Assembly (NCBI RefSeq): GCF_017893965.1
Contig: NZ_CP054142.1
Location: forward strand, 1,364,001-1,428,000
Length of the DNA: 64,000 nucleotides
Source: Treponema parvum
GTDB taxonomy: Bacteria > Spirochaetota > Spirochaetia > Treponematales > Treponemataceae
Direction: 5' to 3'
Position 1 is the first letter of the stretch, and each line of letters starts with the position of its first letter. Shown one piece after another: positions 25,750 to 36,720 of the stretch. A model generated the notes under the pieces. That model had not been told where the DNA came from and ran no database searches. It was given only the letters and a program-made list of their open reading frames with translations. A program made the translations under genes and the position numbers.

Positions 25750-28458
25750 ATGTCTTTCTCAAATATTTTGTATACTCTTGTTTTGTATCCATTGGTTCAA
25801 GTAATTGGAATCGCTTTCCGCATTTTTGACAAACTTTTTGATAATACCGGAATCGCTGTTATCGGTGTAAGCTTTACGGTAACCCTCTTGTGTCTTCCAT
25901 TGTATATAGTTGCAGAACACTGGCAGCAAATTGAGCGTGATGTTCAAAAAAAATTAAAACCCGGCATAGACCGCATAAAAAAGACTTTCAAAGGCGATGA
26001 GCAATATATGATTTTGAGCACATTTTACCGTCAAAATCACTACCATCCGCTTATGGCTTTGCGTTCAAGTTTTGGGCTTTTAATCCAGATTCCTTTTTTT
26101 ATGGCAGCGTATTCCTGTCTTTCTAAGATGCCAGCCTTGCAAGGAAAATCTTTTTTATTCATCGCGAATATGGGAAGCCAAGATGCAATTTTTCATATTG
26201 GAAACTTTCCAGTAAATATACTTCCTATAGCGATGACTGTTATAAACATAATCGCCGGTGCAATCTATACAAAGGGCTTTCCTATAAAAGAGAAAATCCA
26301 AATTTATGGCATGGCATTGGTTTTTCTTGTAATCTTGTATTCAAGTCCTGCCGGATTAGTTCTTTATTGGACTATGAATAATGTGTTTTCTCTTGTTAAA
26401 AATATCTTCTATAAGTTAAAAAATCCTTTAAAAGTTCTTTATTATTGCGCTGTAGCGGGAATTCTTCTTATTGCTGTTTATGTTCTTTTTATTTACGACG
26501 GCGGAGCAAATATGCAAAAGCGTTTAAAAGCGGTAATTCCTATGCTCATGCTTTTGCCAATACCTTTGTATCTAAAGGCTGTAAAATGGTTTTTGTCTTA
26601 CCCTCTTTCAACTCTCGTAGAAAATAAAAAACTTAGATTGAATCTATTTTTATTTTCGTCTCTTGCGCTTACGGTTTTAGCAGGTCTTGTTTTACCTTCT
26701 TCTTTGGTATCTTCTTCAACTCAGGAATTTTCAAATGTAGGAAAATTGGCTTCGCCTACGATTTATTTTAATTGGTCATTTTGGCAGGCTGCGGGACTTT
26801 TCATATTTTGGCCAGCTTGTATTTATTTTCTTTTTGGGAAAAAATTGCAGTCGATTATAGCCTGTTTTTTTGCGATTGCACTTTCTTGTGCGATTCTAAA
26901 CGCCTTTGCTTTTAATGGAAATTATGGCTCAATGGACATAACCTTAAAATTTATAGGCGGCATGAATAACCCATCAAAACTATTTATGATTGCAAATACG
27001 GTAGTTATCCTTTTTACTGCTATGATAATCATTGGTTTATTCAAATTTAAAAAAATAAAAATTGTAAATTCTTTGACTTTAATTGCGCTCTTTTCTTTCG
27101 TTGCACTTTCAACAATAAATATCACAAAAATAAAAAAAGCGTATGCCGAATATTCAAAAATCGTTGCATCAAAAAACGGCAAAGAAGAAAGTGATTTATC
27201 TACAAAATTTCATTTTTCAAAAACCGGTAAAAATCTAGTGCTTGTAATGCTGGACAGAGCGGAAAGTTCTTATTTTGAAGATATTTTGCATGACAGACCA
27301 GAATTGTATGATATTTACAGTGGATTTACTTTCTATAGAAACGCTTTATCGTGCAATGGACACACTTTTATGGGCGCTCCTTCAGTCTACGGCGGTTATG
27401 AATATACACCGTATGAGATGAATAAACGCTCAGATGTACCATTAAAAGAAAAACACAACGAAGCGTTGCAAGTATTGCCGAGGATTCTGACAAAACAAGC
27501 AAATTTCAATGCAACTCTAACGGATTTATCTTGGTCAAATTACAGTTACTATTCCGATATGAGAATATTTGAAGGAAAAGAAAATATCCAAGGCTATAAA
27601 TTACGCGGAAGATATACAGGAAATTTTAAAAAACAATTTTTGGGTTCTGCAAAAACAGGATCTCTTTCGAACGGATTAAAACGAAATCTTTTTTGGGTGA
27701 GTCTATTTAGAACTTCGCCTGCAATTATTAGGCCTGTCGTATATTACAAAGGTTCATGGTGGGCAAATGAGGCTACCAGCGACGTAGATTTGTTTGTCGA
27801 TTGGTATGCGATTCTTCATTACTTGCCTCAGCTTACGGATTTTTCAAACGAAAAAGATAATTTAATCGTTATGACAAATGAAACAACACATACAGGTCAA
27901 GACATTTCGTATATGAACTTAACTGACGAAAAAACTCTTTCTGTAAAAACAAAAGATGATGATTGTTACGCTATAGATGTTGTTTCCCTTGAAGCATTGG
28001 GAAGATGGTTTTCTGCATTAAAAGAAAACGGTGTTTACGACAATACCAAGATTGTAATAGTTGCAGATCACGGAATTGGCTATGGAGCAAGACGTACAAA
28101 AGATTATGACATCCCAGATGTAAACGGCTATCCAAAAGATCATCTAAATCCGCTCTTCCTTGTAAAAGATTTTAATGCTACAGGAAAGTTAAAAACCGAT
28201 ATGACATTTATGACAAATGCAGACACAATCGAGTTTCTTTTAAAAGATGTCGTAGAAAATCCGATAAATCCTTTTACTCATAATAAAATATCATCAGATG
28301 CAAAAAAAGACGGAGTTCTTGTTACGACAGATGACATGTTTATGCCTCATCACAGCAAAAGCAAATATATTTTTACTGTAGATAAAGATTCTTGGTATAG
28401 AGTTAAAGACGATATATTTAGAGATGAAAATTGGCTAAAGGAGACTCCATCAAAATGA
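25750..28458 (+). CDS. YidC/Oxa1-like domain fused to LTA-synthase-like phosphotransferase
   Basis: A 902-residue inner-membrane protein of unusual make-up. Residues about 5-225 look like a YidC/Oxa1 domain: an amphipathic/coiled-coil region after the first membrane helix (DVQKKLKPGIDRIKKTFKG), LLIQIPFFMAAYSCLSKMP and SSPAGLVLYWTMNNVFSLVKN. The membrane arginine conserved in YidC insertases is absent from the matching helix (TVTLLCLPLYIVAEHW), so insertase function is doubtful. Residues 230-455 hold about seven further helices. Residues 480-890 form an alkaline-phosphatase-superfamily domain with D502 (VMLDRAES), candidate nucleophile T539 (NGHTFMGAPS), and metal ligands D773-H774 (VADHGIG), arranged as in LtaS. 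It probably transfers a phospho- or phosphono-alcohol group outside the membrane. It overlaps the TagF-like gene (ATGA). Confidence 0.8.
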   Translation: MSFSNILYTLVLYPLVQVIGIAFRIFDKLFDNTGIAVIGVSFTVTLLCLPLYIVAEHWQQIERDVQKKLKPGIDRIKKTFKGDEQYMILSTFYRQNHYHPLMALRSSFGLLIQIPFFMAAYSCLSKMPALQGKSFLFIANMGSQDAIFHIGNFPVNILPIAMTVINIIAGAIYTKGFPIKEKIQIYGMALVFLVILYSSPAGLVLYWTMNNVFSLVKNIFYKLKNPLKVLYYCAVAGILLIAVYVLFIYDGGANMQKRLKAVIPMLMLLPIPLYLKAVKWFLSYPLSTLVENKKLRLNLFLFSSLALTVLAGLVLPSSLVSSSTQEFSNVGKLASPTIYFNWSFWQAAGLFIFWPACIYFLFGKKLQSIIACFFAIALSCAILNAFAFNGNYGSMDITLKFIGGMNNPSKLFMIANTVVILFTAMIIIGLFKFKKIKIVNSLTLIALFSFVALSTINITKIKKAYAEYSKIVASKNGKEESDLSTKFHFSKTGKNLVLVMLDRAESSYFEDILHDRPELYDIYSGFTFYRNALSCNGHTFMGAPSVYGGYEYTPYEMNKRSDVPLKEKHNEALQVLPRILTKQANFNATLTDLSWSNYSYYSDMRIFEGKENIQGYKLRGRYTGNFKKQFLGSAKTGSLSNGLKRNLFWVSLFRTSPAIIRPVVYYKGSWWANEATSDVDLFVDWYAILHYLPQLTDFSNEKDNLIVMTNETTHTGQDISYMNLTDEKTLSVKTKDDDCYAIDVVSLEALGRWFSALKENGVYDNTKIVIVADHGIGYGARRTKDYDIPDVNGYPKDHLNPLFLVKDFNATGKLKTDMTFMTNADTIEFLLKDVVENPINPFTHNKISSDAKKDGVLVTTDDMFMPHHSKSKYIFTVDKDSWYRVKDDIFRDENWLKETPSK

Positions 28459-29723
28459 TATATTTATTGCTTTATATAGACCCAGGTACGGGGTCAATGC
28501 TATTTTCTATATTGGTAGGTGCAGCTGCAACGTTATTTTTTTTAGGGAAGGCTATTTGGTTAAAATTTAAGCTTGTTTTTTCAGCAGGGAAAAAGGGACT
28601 TTCTACAAATATAGATTCAAAATTAAAAAAATATGTCATATACAATGAAGGAATTCAGTATTGGAATGTCTTTAAGCCTGTCTGTGATGAATTTGAAAGA
28701 CGTGAAATTGAACTTACTTATTACACTTCTGCAGAAAAAGATCCTTGTTTTGAACAAAGTTATAAATTTATAAGGCCTGAATTTATTGGGGAAGGAAATT
28801 TAGCTTTTGTAAAACTGAATATGCTTTCAGCCGGAATTGTTCTCATGACCACGCCCGGACTGCAGGTATATCAATTAAAGCGCAGCAAAAAAGTAAGACA
28901 TTATTCGCATGTTCTGCACATGCCTAACGATGCGACTACTTACCGTTTATTCGGGCTGGATTACTTTGATTCCGTCCTTCTCACGGGGAATTATCAAAAA
29001 GACGACATAAGAAGCCTTGAAAAGCAGCGAGGCTTGCCGCCAAAAGAACTCGTAACGGTTGGATGCTCTTATCTTGACGTGCTTTCTTCAAAGATGGCTT
29101 CTATCGAAGAAGAAAAAGATCACAGGTTTACGGTGCTTGTTTCTCCGTCATGGGGGAGCGTAGGCGTTTTATCCAGATACGGACAAAGGCTTTTGGATCC
29201 GCTTGTAAAAACCGGCTGGAGAATAATAGTGCGTCCGCACCCGCAGTCAAAAAAATCCGAGGCTAAAATGCTTAAAGATCTTGAAGACCGCTACAAGAAC
29301 AGCAAAAATCTTGAATGGGACTATAACGGCGACAACATATATTCTTTGAAAAAGGCCGACATAATGATTTCCGATTTTTCGGGGATCATATTCGACTATA
29401 CTTTTTTATGCAATAAACCGGTCATCTATGCGTCTTCGGATATCGACTTACGTCCTTACGACGCATGGGACTTGCACAAACCGCTGTGGCAATTCCGAAT
29501 GCTTGAAAAGATGGGAATAAAGCTTGAAGAAAAAGATTTGGACAATATCGAGCGGATCATAAAACAAGTATGCGACAGCCCTGAGCTTTCGGCAGCGAGA
29601 AAAGAAGCGAAGGCGGCTGCGTGGATGCATACGGGCGAAGCGGGCAAAAACATCGTGGATTTTATGATAAATACGGTAACCGAAAATCTATCATCCGATG
29701 ACAAAAATAAAGGCCCTAAATGA
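28455..29723 (+). CDS. TagF/TagB-like CDP-alcohol phosphotransferase with membrane N-terminus
   Basis: A 422-residue protein. Residues 1-40 are a membrane segment with the motif YIDPGTGSMLFSIL. The remainder is a GT-B-like teichoic-acid glycerophosphotransferase domain with IIVRPHPQSKKSE (about residue 255) and MISDFSGIIFDYTFLCNKPVIY (split), the two hallmark motifs. Known members use CDP-glycerol or CDP-ribitol. In this locus no CDP-glycerol pathway is seen, but CMP-AEP is made by the next three genes and has the same CMP leaving group, so AEP transfer is inferred. The start at 28455 overlaps the upstream stop (ATGA); GGAG lies at 28440-28443. Base composition shifts inside the gene near 28.85 kb. 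Confidence 0.8.
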   Translation: MIYLLLYIDPGTGSMLFSILVGAAATLFFLGKAIWLKFKLVFSAGKKGLSTNIDSKLKKYVIYNEGIQYWNVFKPVCDEFERREIELTYYTSAEKDPCFEQSYKFIRPEFIGEGNLAFVKLNMLSAGIVLMTTPGLQVYQLKRSKKVRHYSHVLHMPNDATTYRLFGLDYFDSVLLTGNYQKDDIRSLEKQRGLPPKELVTVGCSYLDVLSSKMASIEEEKDHRFTVLVSPSWGSVGVLSRYGQRLLDPLVKTGWRIIVRPHPQSKKSEAKMLKDLEDRYKNSKNLEWDYNGDNIYSLKKADIMISDFSGIIFDYTFLCNKPVIYASSDIDLRPYDAWDLHKPLWQFRMLEKMGIKLEEKDLDNIERIIKQVCDSPELSAARKEAKAAAWMHTGEAGKNIVDFMINTVTENLSSDDKNKGPK

Positions 29724-29765
29724 AGGCCGCATGTGCCTGTCATAAGGATAAATCTTACGATTCTA

Positions 29766-29774
29766 TGCTATAAT
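29766..29774 (+). promoter_or_regulatory. Extended -10 promoter before the phosphonate genes
   Basis: TGCTATAAT is a perfect extended -10 element (TG at 29766-29767, TATAAT at 29769-29774), about 37 bases before the PEP mutase start. No good -35 is visible, as is allowed for extended -10 promoters. It would let pepM-ppd-pntC be transcribed independently of the AT-rich cassette. Confidence 0.5.
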
Positions 29775-29810
29775 TTTCTACGGCCATGAATTTTGAACAG
29801 GAGAGTGCAA

Positions 29811-31112
29811 ATGAGCAAAACAGTATATCTTGGAATGACAGGCGATATAATTCACCCCGGAATAATCAATATAATAAACGAAGGAGCCAAACACGGGGAT
29901 CTCATAGTAGGACTTCTGACCGATTCGGCAATAGTTTCACACAAACGTTTACCCTACCTCACATACGAGCAGCGAAAACAGGTTGTCGAAAATTTAAAAG
30001 GCGTTTCAAAAGTTGTTCCGCAAGAGGACTGGAGTTACGTTCCGAATCTTAAAAAACTAAAGCCGGATTTCATAATCCACGGAGACGACTGGAAATCGAA
30101 CTATTTAAGCAAAATCCGAGACGATGTTTTTGACGTTATGAAGGAATGGAACGGGCAAGTAATTGAAATTCCTTACACTAAAGGAATAAATTCTTCCGCC
30201 CTTGTAGAAAACGCAAATACGATAGGAACTACGCCTGAAATAAGATTAAAGTCGCTACGGCGTCTCATAGCGGCAAAAAAAACAGTGCGCATAATGGAAG
30301 CGCATTCGGGTTTGAGCGGGCTTATAATTGAAAATGCGGCCGTAGAAAAAGAAGACGGCATTCACCGCTTTGACGGAATGTGGTCTTCGAGCCTTACCGA
30401 TTCGACAAACAAGGGCAAACCTGACATCGAAGCTGTGGATCTTACGACTCGCCTTCAAGATCTTACCGACATACTTGAGTGTACGACGAAGCCCATAATC
30501 TATGACGGAGATACAGGCGGTATTACCGAACACTTTGTGTTTACGGTACGAACACTGGAAAGAAACGGTATTTCCGCGGTGATAATCGAAGACAAGGCCG
30601 GTTTAAAAAAGAATTCCCTTTTCGGTACCGAAGTAAAGCAGGAGCTTGAAGACGAGCAGGAATTCTGCCGCAAAATTTCAGAGGGTAAAAAAGCGCAGAT
30701 AACAAAAGATTTTATGATAATCGCAAGAGTCGAAGAGCTTATAGCAGGACGCAGCATTGAAGAAGCCCTTAAAAGAGCCTTCGCCAGCGTCCGTGCGGGT
30801 GCGGACGGAATAATGATACACAGCCGCGACAAATCCGGACAGGACATAAAAACTTTCTGTGAAAAATTCAGAGCGGAGTATAAAAATGTTCCCATAGTTT
30901 TGGTGCCTACGTCATATAATCAGTTTACTGAAAACGAGCTTGCATCGTGGGGTGCAAATGTGGTCATCTACGCAAACCACATGTTACGAGCCGCCTATCC
31001 TGCAATGAAAAACTGCGCCGAAACCATCCTTAAAGCGGAACGTTCCCTTGAAGTCGATCAGATGTGTATGTCGATAAAAAGCATTTTGGAGCTCATACCG
31101 GGAACAAAATAA
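29811..31112 (+). CDS. pepM: Phosphoenolpyruvate mutase with N-terminal nucleotidyltransferase-like domain
   Basis: A 433-residue protein that makes the carbon-phosphorus bond by rearranging phosphoenolpyruvate to phosphonopyruvate. Residues about 145-430 are the isocitrate-lyase-like barrel with the PEP mutase signature EDKAGLKKNS (E260-D261-K262, N268-S269) and GADGIMIHSRDKSG. Residues 1-135 resemble a TagD-like cytidylyltransferase: YLGMTGDIIHPGIIN with H15-P-G-I18 in place of the usual HxGH, and KGINSSAL in place of ISST. The altered motif suggests this domain is inactive or changed. The start at 29811 has GGAGAG; an in-frame TTG at 29793 was not used. First gene of the phosphonate block. 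Confidence 0.92.
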   Translation: MSKTVYLGMTGDIIHPGIINIINEGAKHGDLIVGLLTDSAIVSHKRLPYLTYEQRKQVVENLKGVSKVVPQEDWSYVPNLKKLKPDFIIHGDDWKSNYLSKIRDDVFDVMKEWNGQVIEIPYTKGINSSALVENANTIGTTPEIRLKSLRRLIAAKKTVRIMEAHSGLSGLIIENAAVEKEDGIHRFDGMWSSSLTDSTNKGKPDIEAVDLTTRLQDLTDILECTTKPIIYDGDTGGITEHFVFTVRTLERNGISAVIIEDKAGLKKNSLFGTEVKQELEDEQEFCRKISEGKKAQITKDFMIIARVEELIAGRSIEEALKRAFASVRAGADGIMIHSRDKSGQDIKTFCEKFRAEYKNVPIVLVPTSYNQFTENELASWGANVVIYANHMLRAAYPAMKNCAETILKAERSLEVDQMCMSIKSILELIPGTK

Positions 31113-31170
31113 ACCGTGCAGGGCGTCAGTTAAACGTCCTCGCGAATAAAACATTGATTTGGGTGATAAG

Positions 31171-34126
<2,956 letters not shown>

Positions 34127-34161
34127 TCTGAGTTTTAGGAGAGATCGAGGTTTAATAGGAT

Positions 34162-35298
34162 ATGAAAGTCGCCATAGTACATGACTGGCTTGTAAATTAC
34201 GGCGGAGCCGAACGCGTCGTAGAGTCATTCTTGAAAATCTATCCACAAGCGGACATCTACACCCTTGTTTATGACAAAAAAAAGATGGCAAAGATTTTTC
34301 CTCCTGAAAAAGTCCACACATCGTTTATACAGAAATTTCCGATGGCGACAAAAATTTATACAAAACTCCTTTCTCTCATGCCCAAGGCATTCGAATCGTT
34401 CGATCTTTCATCCTATGACCTAGTCTTGTGCAGTTCTTCTTCTTGTGCCAAAGGAGTGATAACGCCTCCTTCGGTTCCTCACGTGGCTTACGTGCACACT
34501 CCCATGCGCTATGCCTGGGATTTGTTTTTCGATTACAAAAAGCGAAGCGGCCGCGTTACGCGTTTTTTTATGGACAGATGGATGCCCGATATCCGCATGT
34601 GGGATTTTATTTCCGCTCAAAGAATAGACAGCGTAATTGCAAATTCAAATTATATAGCGCGAAGAATAAAAAAATTTTGGGGACGAGACGCTAAAGTAAT
34701 CTATCCTCCGGTGGACACGCAGCGGCTGTCGCCTAATTACAAAGAAAGCGAAGATTTTTACGTAGTTTTTTCGCGCTTCGTTCCGTATAAGCGCGTAGAT
34801 CTTGCTATATCCGCATGTATACGCCTTAAGCGAAAACTTGTCGTCATAGGAAGCGGAAGCGGCGAAAAAAGTCTTAAAACTCTGGCAAACGGAAACGCCG
34901 ACATAATATTTACCGGCAGGATAAGCGACGAAGAAGTTAAAAATTATCTGCAAAGGTGCAAGGCGCTCATCTTTTGTGCGGAAGAAGATTTCGGGATAAT
35001 TCCCGTTGAAGCGCAGGCCTGCGGACGTCCGGTAATCGCGTACGGCAAGGGCGGCGCGCTGGAAACCGTGATAGACGGAAAAACCGGAATTTTTTTCGAC
35101 CGGCAAGAAGAAAAAAGCCTTGTCGACGCAATAGGGCGCTTTGAAAAACTGGGCGCGTTTTACGATCAAAAATCCGTTTACGAACATGCGGCGTCGTTTT
35201 CCGAAGAACGCTTTAGAAAACAGATGGAACAGACTTTAAATGAAATTCTATCGGAATTTTATCCGGCAGGCGAATGCAAAAACGGAGTTTTTAAATGA
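34162..35298 (+). CDS. Family-4 glycosyltransferase, WbaZ-like
   Basis: A 378-residue GT-B enzyme. It starts MKVAIVHDWLVNYGGAERVVE, has VAYVHTPMRYAWDLFFDY, SNYIARRIKKFWGRDAKVIYPPVD and, in the donor domain, FSRFVPYKRVDLAI and FCAEEDFGIIPVEAQACGRPVIAYGKGGALETV (split) with the E-x7-E pair. Enzymes with this pattern often transfer mannose from GDP-mannose in O-antigen synthesis; here the donor is not established. Codons and base composition are host-like. It overlaps the next gene by four bases (ATGA). Confidence 0.88.
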   Translation: MKVAIVHDWLVNYGGAERVVESFLKIYPQADIYTLVYDKKKMAKIFPPEKVHTSFIQKFPMATKIYTKLLSLMPKAFESFDLSSYDLVLCSSSSCAKGVITPPSVPHVAYVHTPMRYAWDLFFDYKKRSGRVTRFFMDRWMPDIRMWDFISAQRIDSVIANSNYIARRIKKFWGRDAKVIYPPVDTQRLSPNYKESEDFYVVFSRFVPYKRVDLAISACIRLKRKLVVIGSGSGEKSLKTLANGNADIIFTGRISDEEVKNYLQRCKALIFCAEEDFGIIPVEAQACGRPVIAYGKGGALETVIDGKTGIFFDRQEEKSLVDAIGRFEKLGAFYDQKSVYEHAASFSEERFRKQMEQTLNEILSEFYPAGECKNGVFK

Positions 35299-36404
35299 GG
35301 CTTGCAATAGATTGCCGTATGATCGATTCCGGTGGAATCGGCACTTATGTAAGCGAACTTATTCCCTATTTTCTTAAAAAAGACCAATGCCTGCTTTTGG
35401 GAACTCACGAGCAATGCACGGCGTTTTTGCGTAAACAGAACGTAGAATTTTGCTTTTGCGACGTAAGACCGTTTTCATTTGCGGAATTCTTTTCATTTCC
35501 TAAAGATGTCCTTGACAAAATAAATTCGTGCGACGCCTACTATACGCCATACTGCAATATTCCTTCGGGAATAAAAATTCCGATCTATTCCACCATTCAC
35601 GACGTGGTTTTTTTGGACGTAAAAGGCCTTTCTTCTCCTCTTGGAAATCTTATGCGCAAATTTATCTACAAGCGCGCGATAAGGCTGTCAAAAGCTGTTT
35701 TTACCGTATCGGAATTTTCAAAAGACAGAATCTTATACCGATTGCATTGCAAAAAAAACATAATAGTCGGTTATAACGGCCTTCCTGCGTGGGTTTTAAA
35801 AGACGATGAAGATGTGCCCGAACTGCCGGAAGAGGATCAAAAGCAGACCGAAGATCAAAGTCAAACGTCAAAGTCCCTCAAAGACGAAAATACGATCTTA
35901 TTTGTGGGCAATATAAAAAAACACAAGGGCCTTTCGGTTTTGCTTGAAGCATATTCACAGGCGAAAAAGCAAATAAAGGATTTGAATCTGATGATCGTGG
36001 GAAACGCGGAGAATTTCAGAACCGGCGATAAAGAAATCATCGAAAGATTTCAGGATATTACCGACGGTTCAGTCACGTTTACCGGAAAAATCAATAATTC
36101 AAAGTTAAAAAAACAGTATAAGAAAGCTAAACTGCTCGTTCAGCCTTCTTTTTACGAAGGATTCGGCATTCCGCCGCTCGAAGCCCTGTGCTGCGGGACG
36201 AACGCCGTAATTTCGGATATTCCCGTGTTTAAAGAAATATATAAAGATTTTCCCGTGATATTTTTTAAATGCGGGGACGCAGAAGATCTTTCAAAACAGA
36301 TCGTTCTTCACTTAAACGACGAAGTTCCAAAGCTCCCTGAAAACATATATTCATATAAAAACACCGCCGATATAATCTTAAACACGATCTGCAAAAACTT
36401 ATAA
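35295..36404 (+). CDS. Family-4 glycosyltransferase
   Basis: A 369-residue GT-B enzyme, start overlapping the preceding stop (ATGA). It begins MRLAIDCRMIDSGGIGTYVSEL, with AVFTVSEFSKDRI in the acceptor domain, and LFVGNIKKHKGLSVLLEAY, then QPSFYEGFGIPPLEALCCG in the donor domain. Between the two domains is a charged insert (about residues 170-195) rich in Glu, Asp and Gln. Likely adds another sugar of the unit. It is related in its first 100 residues and its EGFG motif to the enzyme encoded at 24608. Confidence 0.88.
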   Translation: MRLAIDCRMIDSGGIGTYVSELIPYFLKKDQCLLLGTHEQCTAFLRKQNVEFCFCDVRPFSFAEFFSFPKDVLDKINSCDAYYTPYCNIPSGIKIPIYSTIHDVVFLDVKGLSSPLGNLMRKFIYKRAIRLSKAVFTVSEFSKDRILYRLHCKKNIIVGYNGLPAWVLKDDEDVPELPEEDQKQTEDQSQTSKSLKDENTILFVGNIKKHKGLSVLLEAYSQAKKQIKDLNLMIVGNAENFRTGDKEIIERFQDITDGSVTFTGKINNSKLKKQYKKAKLLVQPSFYEGFGIPPLEALCCGTNAVISDIPVFKEIYKDFPVIFFKCGDAEDLSKQIVLHLNDEVPKLPENIYSYKNTADIILNTICKNL

Positions 36405-36523
36405 GTCGCTGCGCTCAAAATCCGCTTGCGGATTAGGGCAACGTGACAAATAGCTTTATTAATCTCTGCATTTTCTAATACCGGTTTACGGTCGTCATCA
36501 ACTACGGCCGGTCTATAAAAAAC

Positions 36524-36551
36524 TAGACACTTATCTATTTTTTTGTATAAT
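36524..36551 (+). promoter_or_regulatory. Promoter of the WbaP-type gene
   Basis: TAGACA (36524-36529), 16-base spacer, TATAAT (36546-36551), followed by a second TATAAT at 36555-36560 that lacks a well-spaced -35. Transcription would begin near 36558, leaving a leader of about 160 bases. The upstream part of the gap (36405-36523) holds a weak inverted repeat ACCGG/CCGGT and no gene. Confidence 0.7.
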
Positions 36552-36565
36552 AGATATAATAGAGC

Positions 36566-36646
36566 ATCTCGAAAAACTCGCCTTTAGCGATTTTTTTTTC
36601 GAGATTTCGACGAGTTGTAACTTACTGTATTATCGCGAGTTACAAC
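36566..36646 (+). promoter_or_regulatory. Two consecutive leader hairpins before the WbaP-type gene
   Basis: The first hairpin pairs ATCTCGAAAAA (36566-36576) with TTTTTCGAGAT (36595-36605), 11 perfect pairs, and contains an inner TCGC/GCGA stem. The second pairs GTTGTAACT (36614-36622) with AGTTACAAC (36638-36646). They lie directly after the predicted transcription start and before the palindrome at 36675. A poly-T stretch (36591-36599) lies inside the first stem, so pausing or attenuation is possible. Confidence 0.6.
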
Positions 36647-36674
36647 ATCGTGTTTTACCGGCTCATGAGCGGCA

Positions 36675-36708
36675 GTTACCTCTAAAAACTGCAGTTTTTA
36701 GAGGTAAC
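36675..36708 (+). promoter_or_regulatory. Perfect 34-bp palindrome next to the ribosome binding site
   Basis: Seventeen-base arms with no mismatch and centre CTGCAG, from GTTACC at the left end to GGTAAC at the right end. It ends five bases before the AGGA ribosome binding site (36713-36716) and 13 bases before the ATG. As RNA it would form a very stable hairpin; no T-run follows, so it is not an ordinary terminator. A second palindrome GCTCATGAGC lies just upstream (36661-36670). Confidence 0.75.
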
Positions 36709-36720
36709 CAATAGGATTTT

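Larger units (their letters stand above)
16280..28850. other. AT-rich glycan cassette of foreign codon use
   Basis: This block differs from its flanks in base composition and codon choice. Hand counts: 17 of 60 bases are G or C at 28741-28800, against 28 of 60 at 29161-29220. In the dehydrogenase gene 8 of 17 proline codons are CCA, in leuC 2 of 15. The left edge lies in the gap before 16292; the right edge is inside the TagF-like gene near 28.82-28.90 kb. No insertion sequence, integrase or attachment repeat is visible, so replacement by homologous recombination with a related strain or species is more likely than insertion of an element. Confidence 0.65.

Noticed and set aside
25750-28458. 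Housekeeping YidC insertase
   Set aside because: It is fused to a phosphotransferase domain, lacks the membrane arginine, and lies in a glycan locus instead of next to rpmH/rnpA.
36675-36708. Rho-independent terminator
   Set aside because: No T-run follows the hairpin, and the WbaP-type gene's ribosome binding site comes directly after it.
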